Below are positions 1 to 9,175 of a stretch of DNA of 64,000 nucleotides, piece after piece (position 1 is the first letter of the stretch; each line of letters begins with the position of its first letter). This DNA is from Planctomycetota bacterium. GTDB taxonomy: Bacteria > Planctomycetota > UBA1135. Under the pieces are notes generated by a model that saw only the letters and a list, made by a program, of their open reading frames with translations, had not been told where the DNA came from and searched no databases. Both the position numbers and the translations under genes were made by a program. Location of the stretch: the NCBI GenBank assembly GCA_030748415.1, contig JASMMA010000005.1, positions 67,434 through 131,433 on the forward strand, read 5' to 3'.

Positions 1-7
1 TCTTTTA

Positions 8-1135
8 ATGGATGTTCCATCTCCAAGCTCGCCTGGCTTTCCTCTGCCTTTGGTAGAGGAGTGTGCAGCGGAAGTGGGTCTCCAGGTGCGCGGAAGTGTT
101 CGGGTAGAAAAGCTCTCGGAGTCCGTGGAAAAGCGACTCGACCAGTGGCTTGAAAGAGGGTCAGCGGGAGAAATGGGGTGGCTTCCCCGCAATCGGGAGA
201 ACCTCCTAAACCCACAAAAGTGGAAGCCCTGGGTTCAGGGCGCTCTTTTGTTTGCCTTGCCGTATCACAGAGAGTCGGGCGGATTTCGGAATGGCGGATC
301 TGTCGCTCGCTATGCCTTGGGGCGCGATTACCACAATCTCTTTGGAAAAAAATTGGAGCGGCTTGGAAAGCGACTTCGGGAAGCTGGTGCGTGCAAACGA
401 TTCCGAGCCGTAACGGATGCCGCCCCAGTGTTGGAAAGAGAGTGGGCGATTCTGAACTCAAGCGGGTTCAGAGGAAAAAGCACCATGCTTCTGGACCCTC
501 ATGAAGGCCCTTGGCTTATTTTGGGAGAGCTCCTCCTAGACAAGGAAGTACCTAATTGGAGCCCGTTTTCTTTACTTCCGAACTGCGGGACTTGCACCGC
601 GTGCTTGGATGATTGTCCAACAAGTGCATTCCAATCACCGTGGGATTTAGATGCACGCAAATGTATCTCTTATCTCACCATTGAATCTAGGTCTCCCATC
701 CCCATAGAGCACCGCCAAAAAATTGGTAGTTGGGTTTTCGGTTGCGATGTTTGCTTGGAGGTGTGCCCATTTGGAAGCAAAAGTCCGGATTACGCTAAAG
801 AATGGGGCACATTGGATGCATTAGAAAAGCTCAGCTTGGAAGATTTGCTCAACATACCGGAAGCTACATTTCACAAGTTATTCCAGGGGAGTCCAATCCG
901 GAGGGCAACCTGGGAGGGGCTCCTTCGGAATGCATGCGTGGTCTTGGGTAATTTAGGAAGAGATAGCGAAGCTCTTCAAAATGCTCTCGGGCACCCCTCC
1001 CCAATGGTCCGCGGGCATTCCGCTTGGGCACTTGGAATGGTCAAAAACAGGCCTGCTTTAGATCTAGCCCGAAAAAACGAAAGGGAAGCCTGGGTTCTCC
1101 ATGAAATCGAATCTGCTTTAGAAACAAGCACTTAG
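8..1135 (+). CDS. queG: Epoxyqueuosine reductase QueG
   Basis: Cobalamin- and iron-sulfur-dependent cytoplasmic enzyme of the last step of queuosine synthesis, reducing epoxyqueuosine at the wobble base of tRNA. Family blocks seen: YALGRDYH near residue 102, DAAPVLERE at 137 (catalytic Asp region), and CxxCxxCxxxCP starting at C193, followed by C219, C246, C249 and C253, which supply two 4Fe-4S clusters. The tail after about residue 300 resembles the short HEAT-like extension found in QueG. Its 375 aa are normal for the family. The ATG is only 7 nt from the window edge, so no promoter can be judged. It leads a plus-strand series with the zinc-ribbon gene and thiE. Confidence 0.96.
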   Translation: MDVPSPSSPGFPLPLVEECAAEVGLQVRGSVRVEKLSESVEKRLDQWLERGSAGEMGWLPRNRENLLNPQKWKPWVQGALLFALPYHRESGGFRNGGSVARYALGRDYHNLFGKKLERLGKRLREAGACKRFRAVTDAAPVLEREWAILNSSGFRGKSTMLLDPHEGPWLILGELLLDKEVPNWSPFSLLPNCGTCTACLDDCPTSAFQSPWDLDARKCISYLTIESRSPIPIEHRQKIGSWVFGCDVCLEVCPFGSKSPDYAKEWGTLDALEKLSLEDLLNIPEATFHKLFQGSPIRRATWEGLLRNACVVLGNLGRDSEALQNALGHPSPMVRGHSAWALGMVKNRPALDLARKNEREAWVLHEIESALETST

Positions 1136-1154
1136 GCTGAAGCCAGTCGTTTTG

Positions 1155-1181
1155 GCGGGTGATATTTCCCGCTCCCTTTTT
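1155..1181 (+). terminator. Possible terminator after queG
   Basis: A GCGGG/CCCGC stem (1155-1159 with 1168-1172) with an 8-nt loop is followed by TCCC and five T (1177-1181), 20 nt after the queG stop. The stem is short, so it may be a weak terminator. The remainder of the 1136-1337 gap shows no gene. Confidence 0.4.
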
Positions 1182-1337
1182 GGGATTTCCTATAAATCGC
1201 CGCATTTATCGTGTCTTTTTCGGGTTATGCTTCAGGCCTGCTCCTTCCCGTTTTTCCCGAAACATCTAGTCGGCTCAACCCATTCCCCTGGTTGACTCAT
1301 CCCCTCAATCCTCACTAGATCGCAACTCCATCCCCTC

Positions 1338-1553
1338 ATGGAACACGACCATTTCTCCAACGAAACCAAATACTGCACGCGCTGCGCGGACTATGTTCGC
1401 TTTCTGCGAAGCATGGAAACAAGCTACTGCGTGGAATGTGGCGCAAAGGTAAAGCTGTTCAGCGCGAAAGACCACCGCAGCTTCATTCAGGGCCTTAAGG
1501 AAGACAAAGAGAAGCGGCAAAAGAAGGCGGGCAATACAAAGCGCGCCAGTTAA
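1338..1553 (+). CDS. Small zinc-ribbon protein
   Basis: 71-aa protein with two CxxC knuckles (C13/C16 and C31/C34) spaced as in a zinc ribbon, followed by a highly basic Lys/Arg-rich tail. The fold suggests binding of one zinc ion, and possibly nucleic acid through the tail, but I do not recognise a named family. It lies alone between queG and thiE, 46 nt before the latter, and may be co-transcribed with thiE. The antisense frame also contains an ORF, but the paired CxxC pattern favours this strand. Confidence 0.7.
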   Translation: MEHDHFSNETKYCTRCADYVRFLRSMETSYCVECGAKVKLFSAKDHRSFIQGLKEDKEKRQKKAGNTKRAS

Positions 1554-1599
1554 AATCTGTTGGAGTTTCGTTGCAAAACGCAACGATTTAACTCCGAGC

Positions 1600-2214
1600 A
1601 TGATTAGACGCCTTTGCCTTTTGTTCACTAAGGAGCTCTGTAATGGAGACCCCCTTGTAGTGCTTGACCAAGCAATCGACGGTGGTGTAGATTGCGTTCA
1701 GTTGCGCGAAAAAGAAATGAATTCGCGCGAGTTATTTGAATGGGGTAAACAGGTTCAAGCTTTGTGTAAAACTCGAGGCGTTCCTTTAGTTGTGAACGAC
1801 AATGTTGAAGTCACTATGGCACTTGGCGCCGCTGGAGTTCATTTGGGTCAAGAGGATATGCATGTTGAAGATGCACGCAAACTATTAGGGAACGACTTTT
1901 TGATTGGATTGAGCACCCATACTTTGGAGGAAGCAGACGATGCCTTTGAGTTTGGCGCAGACTATGCCGGATTCGGACCCATCTTTGCATCAAGCACTCG
2001 CGGAAATGAGCAAGGGCTCGGACCTGAGCATTTGGCGGCAACATTGGCAATAGCCCGCTTGCCGATTCTTGCAATTGGAGGCATTCAACCGGAGAACTGC
2101 TGGATGATTCCCGAACAAGCTGGGATTGCTACCTCTTCCGGGATTTGCTCCGCCGACAATCCAATGAAAGCTGCGAAAGCTCTGCTCAATAGAGAAAGCT
2201 GTGCAACTCCTTAA
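1600..2214 (+). CDS. thiE: Thiamine-phosphate synthase ThiE
   Basis: Cytoplasmic TIM-barrel enzyme joining hydroxymethylpyrimidine diphosphate and thiazole phosphate to give thiamine phosphate. Recognised from CVQLREKEM near residue 32, the VVNDN strand at about 65, GVHLGQED at about 81, the GLSTHTLEEA block at about 103, YAGFGPIFAS and the phosphate-binding AIGGI loop near the end. Its 204 aa match the family. No other thi gene and no TPP riboswitch was seen in the short upstream gap, so it stands apart from a thiamine operon. It converges on fabH with a single-base gap. Confidence 0.94.
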   Translation: MIRRLCLLFTKELCNGDPLVVLDQAIDGGVDCVQLREKEMNSRELFEWGKQVQALCKTRGVPLVVNDNVEVTMALGAAGVHLGQEDMHVEDARKLLGNDFLIGLSTHTLEEADDAFEFGADYAGFGPIFASSTRGNEQGLGPEHLAATLAIARLPILAIGGIQPENCWMIPEQAGIATSSGICSADNPMKAAKALLNRESCATP

Positions 2215-2215
2215 A

Positions 2216-3220
2216 TCAAAGGCGAATCAAAGCGGCGCCCCAATGGAACCCTGCACCAAAGGCGGTGCATAGAACCAAGTCCCCAGCTTCCACAACTCCC
2301 ATTTCTCTGGCCTCGCAAAGAGCAATAGGGACCGAGGCTGAACCGGTATTGCCATATCGGTCCACATTGATGAATACTTTTTCCTCGGGCGCACCTAAGT
2401 GCTTTGCAACCGAATGAATAATCCGCATATTGGCTTGATGGGGCACAAATAACTTCACATCTTCGGAAGAAACGCCTGCCATCTCCATGGCTTCAGTTGA
2501 CGCCGCGCACATATGACTAACCGCTTCCTTGAAAACTTCGCGGCCATCCATGCGAGTGAGTTTATGAAGACGCTTTTTCGCGACTTCCATACTAAAGGGC
2601 ATCCGAGTTCCACCCGCAACTCGCGAAAGAATGTTCGCGCGGGAACCATCAGTCCCAGTCTTTAGGGAGAGAATCGTGGGGTGATTTGCAGGTGCGCCGT
2701 TTTCAACGGGGCCAACAACAGCAGCGCCGGCCCCGTCACCAAAAAGAATGCATGTGTTGCGGTCTTTCCAATCAAAAAACTTGGAGGCAAGCTCAATACC
2801 CATCACGAGTACCTTTTTATTTCCGCAAGTTGCGCGGGAGTGGGCAACATCAAGCGCCTGGATAAACCCGGCGCAACCCGACCCAGCAAGGTCATAAGCG
2901 GGAATTTCACCCATCCCAAGACGATGCTGAATAAAGGAAGCCGAATCTGGAAAAAACATTTCCGGGGTATCGGTTGCAATGATTAATTCATCAATATCTG
3001 AAGCTTCAAAACCTGCATCAGCAAGCGCGGCTCTGCCTGCATGTTCCCCGAAATCGGTCGTGGTTTGCCCCTCGGCGGCATAACGACGTTCTCGAATCCC
3101 TGTCCGTGCCACAATCCACTCATCCGTAGTATCTACAATTTCCGCCCAATCCGCATTGGTCATCACGCGGTCAGGAACATAAGAGCCAATCCCAAGAAGC
3201 CCAATGTGGTCAAAGTTCAT
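2216..3220 (-). CDS. fabH: 3-oxoacyl-ACP synthase III (FabH-like)
   Basis: Thiolase-fold condensing enzyme that starts fatty acid synthesis from acyl-CoA and malonyl-ACP. The Cys-His-Asn triad is visible: Cys in DLAGSGCAGF near residue 113, His in FVPHQANMRI near 261, and Asn in DRYGNTGSAS near 291. Residues TDTPEMFFPDSA and the C-terminal CTAFGAGFHWGA block are typical. 334 aa is full length. It lies 4 nt downstream of the aminotransferase gene and probably shares its transcript. Without other fab genes here, a role in making a special acyl primer cannot be excluded. Confidence 0.92.
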   Translation of the reverse strand: MNFDHIGLLGIGSYVPDRVMTNADWAEIVDTTDEWIVARTGIRERRYAAEGQTTTDFGEHAGRAALADAGFEASDIDELIIATDTPEMFFPDSASFIQHRLGMGEIPAYDLAGSGCAGFIQALDVAHSRATCGNKKVLVMGIELASKFFDWKDRNTCILFGDGAGAAVVGPVENGAPANHPTILSLKTGTDGSRANILSRVAGGTRMPFSMEVAKKRLHKLTRMDGREVFKEAVSHMCAASTEAMEMAGVSSEDVKLFVPHQANMRIIHSVAKHLGAPEEKVFINVDRYGNTGSASVPIALCEAREMGVVEAGDLVLCTAFGAGFHWGAALIRL

Positions 3221-3224
3221 TAGC

Positions 3225-4496
3225 TTAGTCTAAGCCGTGCTTCGCGGCATACCGAATCCTTTTTACAAATCGATCCACTTCTTTAGCCGTGGAATAAATA
3301 CTCGGCGATACTCGTACCCCTTCCATTTCAGGGTGCAGAATAGGAGAAATCACGATTCGATTGCGAATAAGGTATTTATGCAGTTTCGTGCAGCCCATGC
3401 CTTCAATCGAAAAGGTGGCAATACCACACGAATGTTCAGGTTCAAGATTAGTTAGAAGTTTGAACCCTGGTAAATCTTCCAGGCCGGCAATCCAACGATC
3501 TCGAAGCCAGCGCAACCGTGCTGCCTTCCGTTCATCTCCAATTTTTTTGTGGAGATCAAGGGCTTGCATCACCGCCAGGATGCCACCTATCGGGGAAGTG
3601 CCTGTTTCCTCAAACTTTCGAATGTCTAAATCCTGGCCTTCGTTCGCTGCCAACAAAGGCCAAACTTTTGAGATGTGTTCTTTCTTCATCCAAAGTAGGC
3701 CCGTTCCTATCGGCGCCGCTAACCATTTATGAAGGCTCGTTGCGTAATAGTCAGCGCCTAAATCAGACATCTTGAAGGGGAAGTGTGCAAACCCGTGGGC
3801 ACCATCCACCATGACCTGTACCCCGTGTTTACGCGCCATTTCGCAAACTCTCGCTACCGGAAGGATTTGTCCGGTCAAGTTAATCATATGGCAAATCATC
3901 AAGAGCCGTGTCTTTGGCGTAATTGCCTTCTCATATGCATCCACGACTGCTTGGGGGTTTGAACAAGGAATGGGAACTTTCACCTGCTTCAAAACAATCC
4001 CATCTCGCCGCTCCCTTTGTTTCCAGGCAGTCAACATCCGAGGATAATCCTGGGTGGTTGTGATAACTTCATCGCCGGTCTGAAAATCCAAACCCATCTG
4101 ACATATTTGGAGACCCTCCGAAGTATTCCTAACCAAAGCCAATTCTTCCGAATCAATCCCCCAGTGTTCTGCAAGGGCTTTTCGAACAGCCTCTCGCTTG
4201 GGTCGAAGTTCATGCCAAAGTCTCTGGGAGGGGACCCCTTGAACGTATTCACGCGTTTGCGAATGTGCCAAAAAAGCCGGGTGTCCCGTTGCACTTACGC
4301 CACCATTATTAAAGTACAACCAATTCCGGTCCACATGAAAGCTCCGAGCGATTTCTGTCCAAAAATCCTCGTCACTCGCAGCGCGAGATGGGTCTGAATA
4401 AGTGCTTGGAAAATTTTCCAACAACGCGTGGAGCGATCTTGGAGCAAGGGTGGCGCAAGCAAATGCTGAACTCAGAAATTTTCTACGGCTAGGCAT
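3225..4496 (-). CDS. Class V aminotransferase, isopenicillin-N epimerase-like, with Tat-like leader
   Basis: PLP-dependent fold-type I enzyme. The PLP lysine is K257 in TSLHKWLAAP, preceded by the cofactor-binding Asp in MVDGAHGFAH. The closest general resemblance is to isopenicillin-N-epimerase/cysteine-desulfurase-like class V proteins; substrate unknown. The chosen ATG at 4496 gives an N-terminus starting MPSRRKFLSSAF followed by a hydrophobic stretch, which looks like a twin-arginine export signal, so the folded holoenzyme may act in the periplasm. A start 7 codons upstream would only lengthen the leader. It precedes fabH by 4 nt. Confidence 0.82.
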   Translation of the reverse strand: MPSRRKFLSSAFACATLAPRSLHALLENFPSTYSDPSRAASDEDFWTEIARSFHVDRNWLYFNNGGVSATGHPAFLAHSQTREYVQGVPSQRLWHELRPKREAVRKALAEHWGIDSEELALVRNTSEGLQICQMGLDFQTGDEVITTTQDYPRMLTAWKQRERRDGIVLKQVKVPIPCSNPQAVVDAYEKAITPKTRLLMICHMINLTGQILPVARVCEMARKHGVQVMVDGAHGFAHFPFKMSDLGADYYATSLHKWLAAPIGTGLLWMKKEHISKVWPLLAANEGQDLDIRKFEETGTSPIGGILAVMQALDLHKKIGDERKAARLRWLRDRWIAGLEDLPGFKLLTNLEPEHSCGIATFSIEGMGCTKLHKYLIRNRIVISPILHPEMEGVRVSPSIYSTAKEVDRFVKRIRYAAKHGLD

Positions 4497-4583
4497 GAGA
4501 TTTGAGAGTAAACACACTACAAGAATGTCTCGAATTGGACAGCCAAAACGAAGCTAAAATCTCCGGCTAACCCCTGTCTGCCC

Positions 4584-6359
4584 ATGCTCGCCCTTGCCAT
4601 CCTCGCTTTAGCTCTTGGCCCTTTGCTTTACCGCTTGGCTGGGAGGTCGTCGTATTCCCTGGCGGCGCTAGATGGCTTCGTTCGAGTTGCGGTCGCCGGC
4701 TTAATCTTGGCCCATGTCCTTCCCTGGGCTTGGGAGCTTGGGGGTTGGCATACTCTTCTGTGGTTTGCTGGCGGAATGCTCATTCCTCTAGCTCTGCACC
4801 GCGCCTACGAATCACCCTCCCACGGATTAGGTGCTGAAATTGGAATGAGCGCTTTTGCTCTCGCGCTTCATGCTTTTTTCGACGGCACCGCTCTCGGCCC
4901 TCACGGTGGAGCTGATTCGAGCTCCAAAATGTTGGCCCTTGCGGTTGTGCTTCACAGGATTCCGGTCGGACTTGGAATCTGGTGGTTGATACGCCCAAGA
5001 TTCGGGAGGAAAGCCGCCTGGTTAGTTTTGACTCTCCTTGCCTTGGCAACGGCATGTGGTGCTTTTGCAGGTCATGAAATCCTTGAAGGCGCCTCAGCCT
5101 CTTGGGTTGCTTTCCTTCAATCTTTAATCGCGGGCGCCTTACTGCATGTTGTTCTTGGCCATAGCATGGTTGCAGTTTCCGGAAACGGTGGGGCACCATC
5201 CGCAATGGGCGGGCTCCTCGCGCTCGGCCTTTTAGGTTTGCTTTCTTCGTTCGAAGTCCCAGGAGGCGAACATGCCCTCCTCCCTGGATTCTGGGATACT
5301 TTCCTCTCCTTAACTTCCCAAAGTGCTCCAGCATTATTGGCGGCATCCGCCACCATTATGTTGACAAAGGCCTTCGTTCCAGGTTCCATGATGCGGCTTT
5401 TTCATGGACGAAACTCCGTTGACCAAGCGTTGCGAGGAACGGTGGCAGGATTGCCTGTTCCGATTTGTTCTTGTGGCGTGGTTCCTGTTTACCGAGGATT
5501 GGTCGAGGCTGGCTCCCCACCTCCAGCTTCGTTGGCCTTTCTTGTCGCAGCACCGGAAGTGGGTTGGGCTGCGATTTTACTTTCAATAGGTCTGCTTGGA
5601 TCTGAGCTCACAATTGCACGAGTGGGAAGTGCAGCCATTTTGGCTTTGGTTGTTGGAGTTGTTGTGGGGAAATTTGTTCAACCTACATCCAAGGTTCAAG
5701 AAGAAGTTCAACCTCCAAGACCGCCATTGGGAGACCGCATTCGTGAAGGGTTTCAATATGGATTCAAGACAATCGTTGACGATACTGCACCTTGGATTTT
5801 GGCAGGTTTGTTGCTGGCGGCTGCAGTCGAGCCTGTCCTTCAAACTGGTTGGCTTGCCAACTTGCCGGTCGGTTTAGACATTCTTCTGGCAACTTTGATT
5901 GGCCTTCCTCTTTATGTCTGCGCCTCGGGGAGCACTCCTCTTGTTGCCATTCTGCTGGCGAAAGGCCTTTCGCCCGGAGCTGGCATTGCTTTTCTATTGA
6001 CCGGTCCTGCAACAAACCTCACAACAGCCGGACTTCTATCTTCCCTTCACGGGAAAAAGGTCGCTGTCATTTTTGGCATCACCATGGTTTTAATGGCCGT
6101 TGCCGTTGGCTTTGGCGTGAATGCTGTTTTGGGTACAGATGCGAACCCTGTCGCCGCAGACGCAATTCATCGTCACCCCGACACCTCTAACATTGTCTTT
6201 GTTGGTCTCTTGGCCTTGGTTTATCTCGCTTCCCTGTTCCGCCAGGGAGTCCTCGGTTTTATTGGCAAGGTCATCCGACCTCATGCTGAAGAAACCGGCA
6301 CAATGGAAACCTCACCCGAGCAACCCGCTACCTGTTGTTCCAGCAAATCGTCCTCATGA
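4584..6359 (+). CDS. Fusion of a ZIP-like membrane domain with an ArsP/DUF318-type permease
   Basis: 591-aa polytopic protein. Residues 1-230 contain ZIP-like signatures: HAFFDGTALG near residue 93 and, one helix later, HRIPVG near 128, where ZIP metal transporters carry HxxxDG and HExPxG motifs. Residues ~245-540 match the predicted permease family that includes ArsP: PICSCGVVPV near 298, a GSPPPASLAFL helix, then GLPLYVCASGSTP and LTGPATNL later. The tail ends in a Cys pair and Ser/Lys residues. The probable role is efflux or exchange of a soft metal or metalloid across the inner membrane. The stop codon overlaps the peptidase ATG (ATGA), which implies translational coupling. Confidence 0.8.
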   Translation: MLALAILALALGPLLYRLAGRSSYSLAALDGFVRVAVAGLILAHVLPWAWELGGWHTLLWFAGGMLIPLALHRAYESPSHGLGAEIGMSAFALALHAFFDGTALGPHGGADSSSKMLALAVVLHRIPVGLGIWWLIRPRFGRKAAWLVLTLLALATACGAFAGHEILEGASASWVAFLQSLIAGALLHVVLGHSMVAVSGNGGAPSAMGGLLALGLLGLLSSFEVPGGEHALLPGFWDTFLSLTSQSAPALLAASATIMLTKAFVPGSMMRLFHGRNSVDQALRGTVAGLPVPICSCGVVPVYRGLVEAGSPPPASLAFLVAAPEVGWAAILLSIGLLGSELTIARVGSAAILALVVGVVVGKFVQPTSKVQEEVQPPRPPLGDRIREGFQYGFKTIVDDTAPWILAGLLLAAAVEPVLQTGWLANLPVGLDILLATLIGLPLYVCASGSTPLVAILLAKGLSPGAGIAFLLTGPATNLTTAGLLSSLHGKKVAVIFGITMVLMAVAVGFGVNAVLGTDANPVAADAIHRHPDTSNIVFVGLLALVYLASLFRQGVLGFIGKVIRPHAEETGTMETSPEQPATCCSSKSSS

Positions 6360-9175
6360 AAAACTTCCGAATCGCCTTACTCCTTCTCCCTCTTTTTGGC
6401 ACTCAACTCTTTTCCCAAGATGCTGCTGAAATCCGCGCATGGCCGCACGAGAACTCGGACATCCAGCTTGATGACCGCATTCATTTCGGCAACTTCAAGA
6501 ACGGTCTCCGTTTTGCTTGGGCATCAAACCCCGAGCCAAACGATCGTTGTTATCTCCGCTTACATGTCAATGTGGGAAGCCTAGCAGAAACCGATTCGGA
6601 ACAGGGCATGGCTCACTTTTTAGAGCATATGGCCTTTAATGGTTCTGAAAACTTTGAGGCAGGAACTTTGATTGAATGGTTCCAGGCACACGGGATGAGC
6701 TTTGGGGCTGACACCAACGCACATACTGCATTTTCCGAAACGGTTTACAAGTTGGACTTGCCCAACTCCGACGAGAAAACACTTCGAGAGGGCCTAACTG
6801 TAATGAAGGACTTCGCCTTTGGTCTTCTTTTGGAAGAAGACGAAGTGCAAGCCGAGAAAGGTGTGATTGATGGCGAAGAGCGTGAACGGGATTCGGCTCA
6901 ATTTCGCATGATGCTTGAACAGCTTGACAAAATGTTTGCCGGAACTCGCTACAAAGACCGCATTCCAATTGGAACAAAAGAGGCACGCGATGCCTTTACA
7001 GCTAAATCTGTTCGTGCCTTTTATGAAAAGTGGTACCGCCCAGACAACATGACTTTAGTTTTGGTTGGAGATCTAGGTGAACGCAACCCAGAAAATTTAT
7101 TCGCTGAGTACTTTGAGGGCGTGCCTTGCCCTTCTAGCCCTCTTCCCGAAGAACCTGATACTGGAAAGCCGGAAAAATATGCATTTAGCTTTTCTATTCA
7201 TGAAGAGGAAATTCCAACAGTGGATGTTTCTTTCGGAATTATGAGTGAGTGGGAGAAAAGACCCCTGACCGTTGCTCAAGGCATTTCAGAATTGCCCCTT
7301 AGTTATGCATATTCCATGCTGAACTTGCGTTATGCCGAGCTTGCTAAAAAAGAAGAAACTCCTTTCATGTCTGCGAGCGCATCGAATTCTGAAGTTTTCG
7401 ATGTTTTTGAAGACAACTCGCTAAACGTCACTTCTGCCCCAGAAAAATGGGCCCCCGCGTTGGGGCTCGCCGAGCAAGAGTTGCGCAAGGCGTTGCAATT
7501 TGGGTTCCAGGACATCGAGCTTGATGAGCTTCGGGCCGGAGCCCTTCGACGCTTAGATGAGGCCGTTGAACGGGAAGCCACCGCCCATAGCCGAGGCATC
7601 TTAAGCAGCATCCTCGCCGCAGCCGAAGAAGACTCTGTTCCAACTCGTGCCGCTTGGCGAAAGAACACTTACGGCCCCGCAATTGAATCTCTGACGGTTG
7701 AAGATTGCCACAATGCTTTGAAAGCTGCTTGGGATAGTGAGAACTTTTCAATTACAACCGCAGGCAATCTCGACCTAGGTGAAAAAGCCAAAAACCGACT
7801 CAAGATGGCTCTCTGGGCGAGCCAGCGAGTAGAAGTCAACGCTGGCGAAGAAATCTCTGTTGGCGAGTTCGCATATGCTTCTTCAAAAGAAACTGTTGGC
7901 AAAGTTTCTTCGTCAAACAAAGTTGAAGATCTCGACTTTGAGCACCTTGAGTTTGAGAACGGCGTTTCGGTAAACATTAAGAAAACAGATTTCAAAGAAA
8001 ATCAAATTCTCGTTCATCTTAATGTTGGTGAAGGGCGGCTTAGTTTGGAAATTGAAAAAAACCCCCTTGCTTGGGTAGGTGAAAAAGTGTTCGATTCAGG
8101 CGGTCTTGGGGAACACTCCGACGAGGATCTTCGGCGACTTCTCGCTGGAAAGCAGGTTGGTGTTTCTTTTGCAATGGGAGAAGACCGGTTCTCTCTCAGC
8201 GGTGGGACCACAATGGAAGATCTTGGCCTTCAGTTTGAGTTGATGTGCGCCTACCTAAACGATCCCGGGTGGCGCGAAGATGGCATTGTTCAGCTTCGCC
8301 GGGCGATTCCTCAAATCTTTGAAAGCCTCAAGCACCAGCACGGAGGCCCTTTAACTCTCGAGTTTCTTCCTTCGCTTTTTGAAAACGACCCTCGATTCAG
8401 TTTTCCAACTCAAGATGGAATCATGGAGGTGGACATTGAAGCCATTCGAGATTGGTTGGGTCCTGTCCTGGCCGAAGGAGCAATGGAAGTCACAATTGTT
8501 GGTGATTTGGAGATGGAAGAAACCAAATCATTAGCTGCCCAAACTTTTGGCACCTTGAATACGAGAAAAGAGTTGAAGCGCTGGGAAGAGCGGCGAGTTG
8601 TCCCTGCAACTGCAACAGGCATTCGTGGCGATTACACCATTGAAACACAGGTTCCTAAATCGCTTGTCTTTATCATTTACCCAGCTCTCGATGGGATGGA
8701 CTCTGAGCGCCGGCGCGGAATGTCCATGTTGGGAACTGTTTTGAATGACCGTCTTCGTCTTGAAGTTCGCGAACGCCTGGGCGCCGCTTACTCGCCGGGG
8801 GCGGGTGCGGAATTCAGTTCTGTTTACAAAGACAACGGCGCAATTTACATCCAAGCAATGGCTGATCCAGACAAAGTTGAAACTTTGGTCGAAGCTTGTC
8901 TTGCAACTGCCGACACCCTGGCAAAGGAAGGGGCGACTGATGAAGAGGTAAAACGCCTCACTGAACCTGCGATAAATGGGTTGCGGGATTCTATTCGGAC
9001 AAACGGTTACTGGTTAGATGGTTTGTCAAAAGCCCTCCGACGACCTGGTGCCCTTGATGATATGCGCTCCATTCAATCTTGGTACGAAAACTTGAAAGCA
9101 GACCAAGTGAACCCTTGGGCGGAAAAATTCCTTGGCCGCGAACGCGCAAACGTTTGCGTTGTGAACCCTGAATAA
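6356..9175 (+). CDS. Secreted M16 (pitrilysin/insulinase) zinc metallopeptidase
   Basis: Starting at ATG 6356, the protein has a signal peptide (MKNFRIALLLLPLFGTQLFS) and 939 aa, the length of a two-half M16B clamshell peptidase. The inverted zinc motif HFLEH has H87, E90 and H91, and the third ligand E167 lies 76 residues on, as the family requires. The second half is catalytically silent but keeps the R-E-R-L-G-A-A-Y substrate-binding block near residue 810. It should degrade or process peptides in the periplasm. The gene overlaps the upstream permease by 4 nt, and the radical SAM gene probably begins within its last codons. Confidence 0.93.
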   Translation: MKNFRIALLLLPLFGTQLFSQDAAEIRAWPHENSDIQLDDRIHFGNFKNGLRFAWASNPEPNDRCYLRLHVNVGSLAETDSEQGMAHFLEHMAFNGSENFEAGTLIEWFQAHGMSFGADTNAHTAFSETVYKLDLPNSDEKTLREGLTVMKDFAFGLLLEEDEVQAEKGVIDGEERERDSAQFRMMLEQLDKMFAGTRYKDRIPIGTKEARDAFTAKSVRAFYEKWYRPDNMTLVLVGDLGERNPENLFAEYFEGVPCPSSPLPEEPDTGKPEKYAFSFSIHEEEIPTVDVSFGIMSEWEKRPLTVAQGISELPLSYAYSMLNLRYAELAKKEETPFMSASASNSEVFDVFEDNSLNVTSAPEKWAPALGLAEQELRKALQFGFQDIELDELRAGALRRLDEAVEREATAHSRGILSSILAAAEEDSVPTRAAWRKNTYGPAIESLTVEDCHNALKAAWDSENFSITTAGNLDLGEKAKNRLKMALWASQRVEVNAGEEISVGEFAYASSKETVGKVSSSNKVEDLDFEHLEFENGVSVNIKKTDFKENQILVHLNVGEGRLSLEIEKNPLAWVGEKVFDSGGLGEHSDEDLRRLLAGKQVGVSFAMGEDRFSLSGGTTMEDLGLQFELMCAYLNDPGWREDGIVQLRRAIPQIFESLKHQHGGPLTLEFLPSLFENDPRFSFPTQDGIMEVDIEAIRDWLGPVLAEGAMEVTIVGDLEMEETKSLAAQTFGTLNTRKELKRWEERRVVPATATGIRGDYTIETQVPKSLVFIIYPALDGMDSERRRGMSMLGTVLNDRLRLEVRERLGAAYSPGAGAEFSSVYKDNGAIYIQAMADPDKVETLVEACLATADTLAKEGATDEEVKRLTEPAINGLRDSIRTNGYWLDGLSKALRRPGALDDMRSIQSWYENLKADQVNPWAEKFLGRERANVCVVNPE

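Noticed and set aside
4780-5346. 188-codon minus-strand frame
   Set aside because: Highly basic, motif-free mirror of the ZIP/permease gene.
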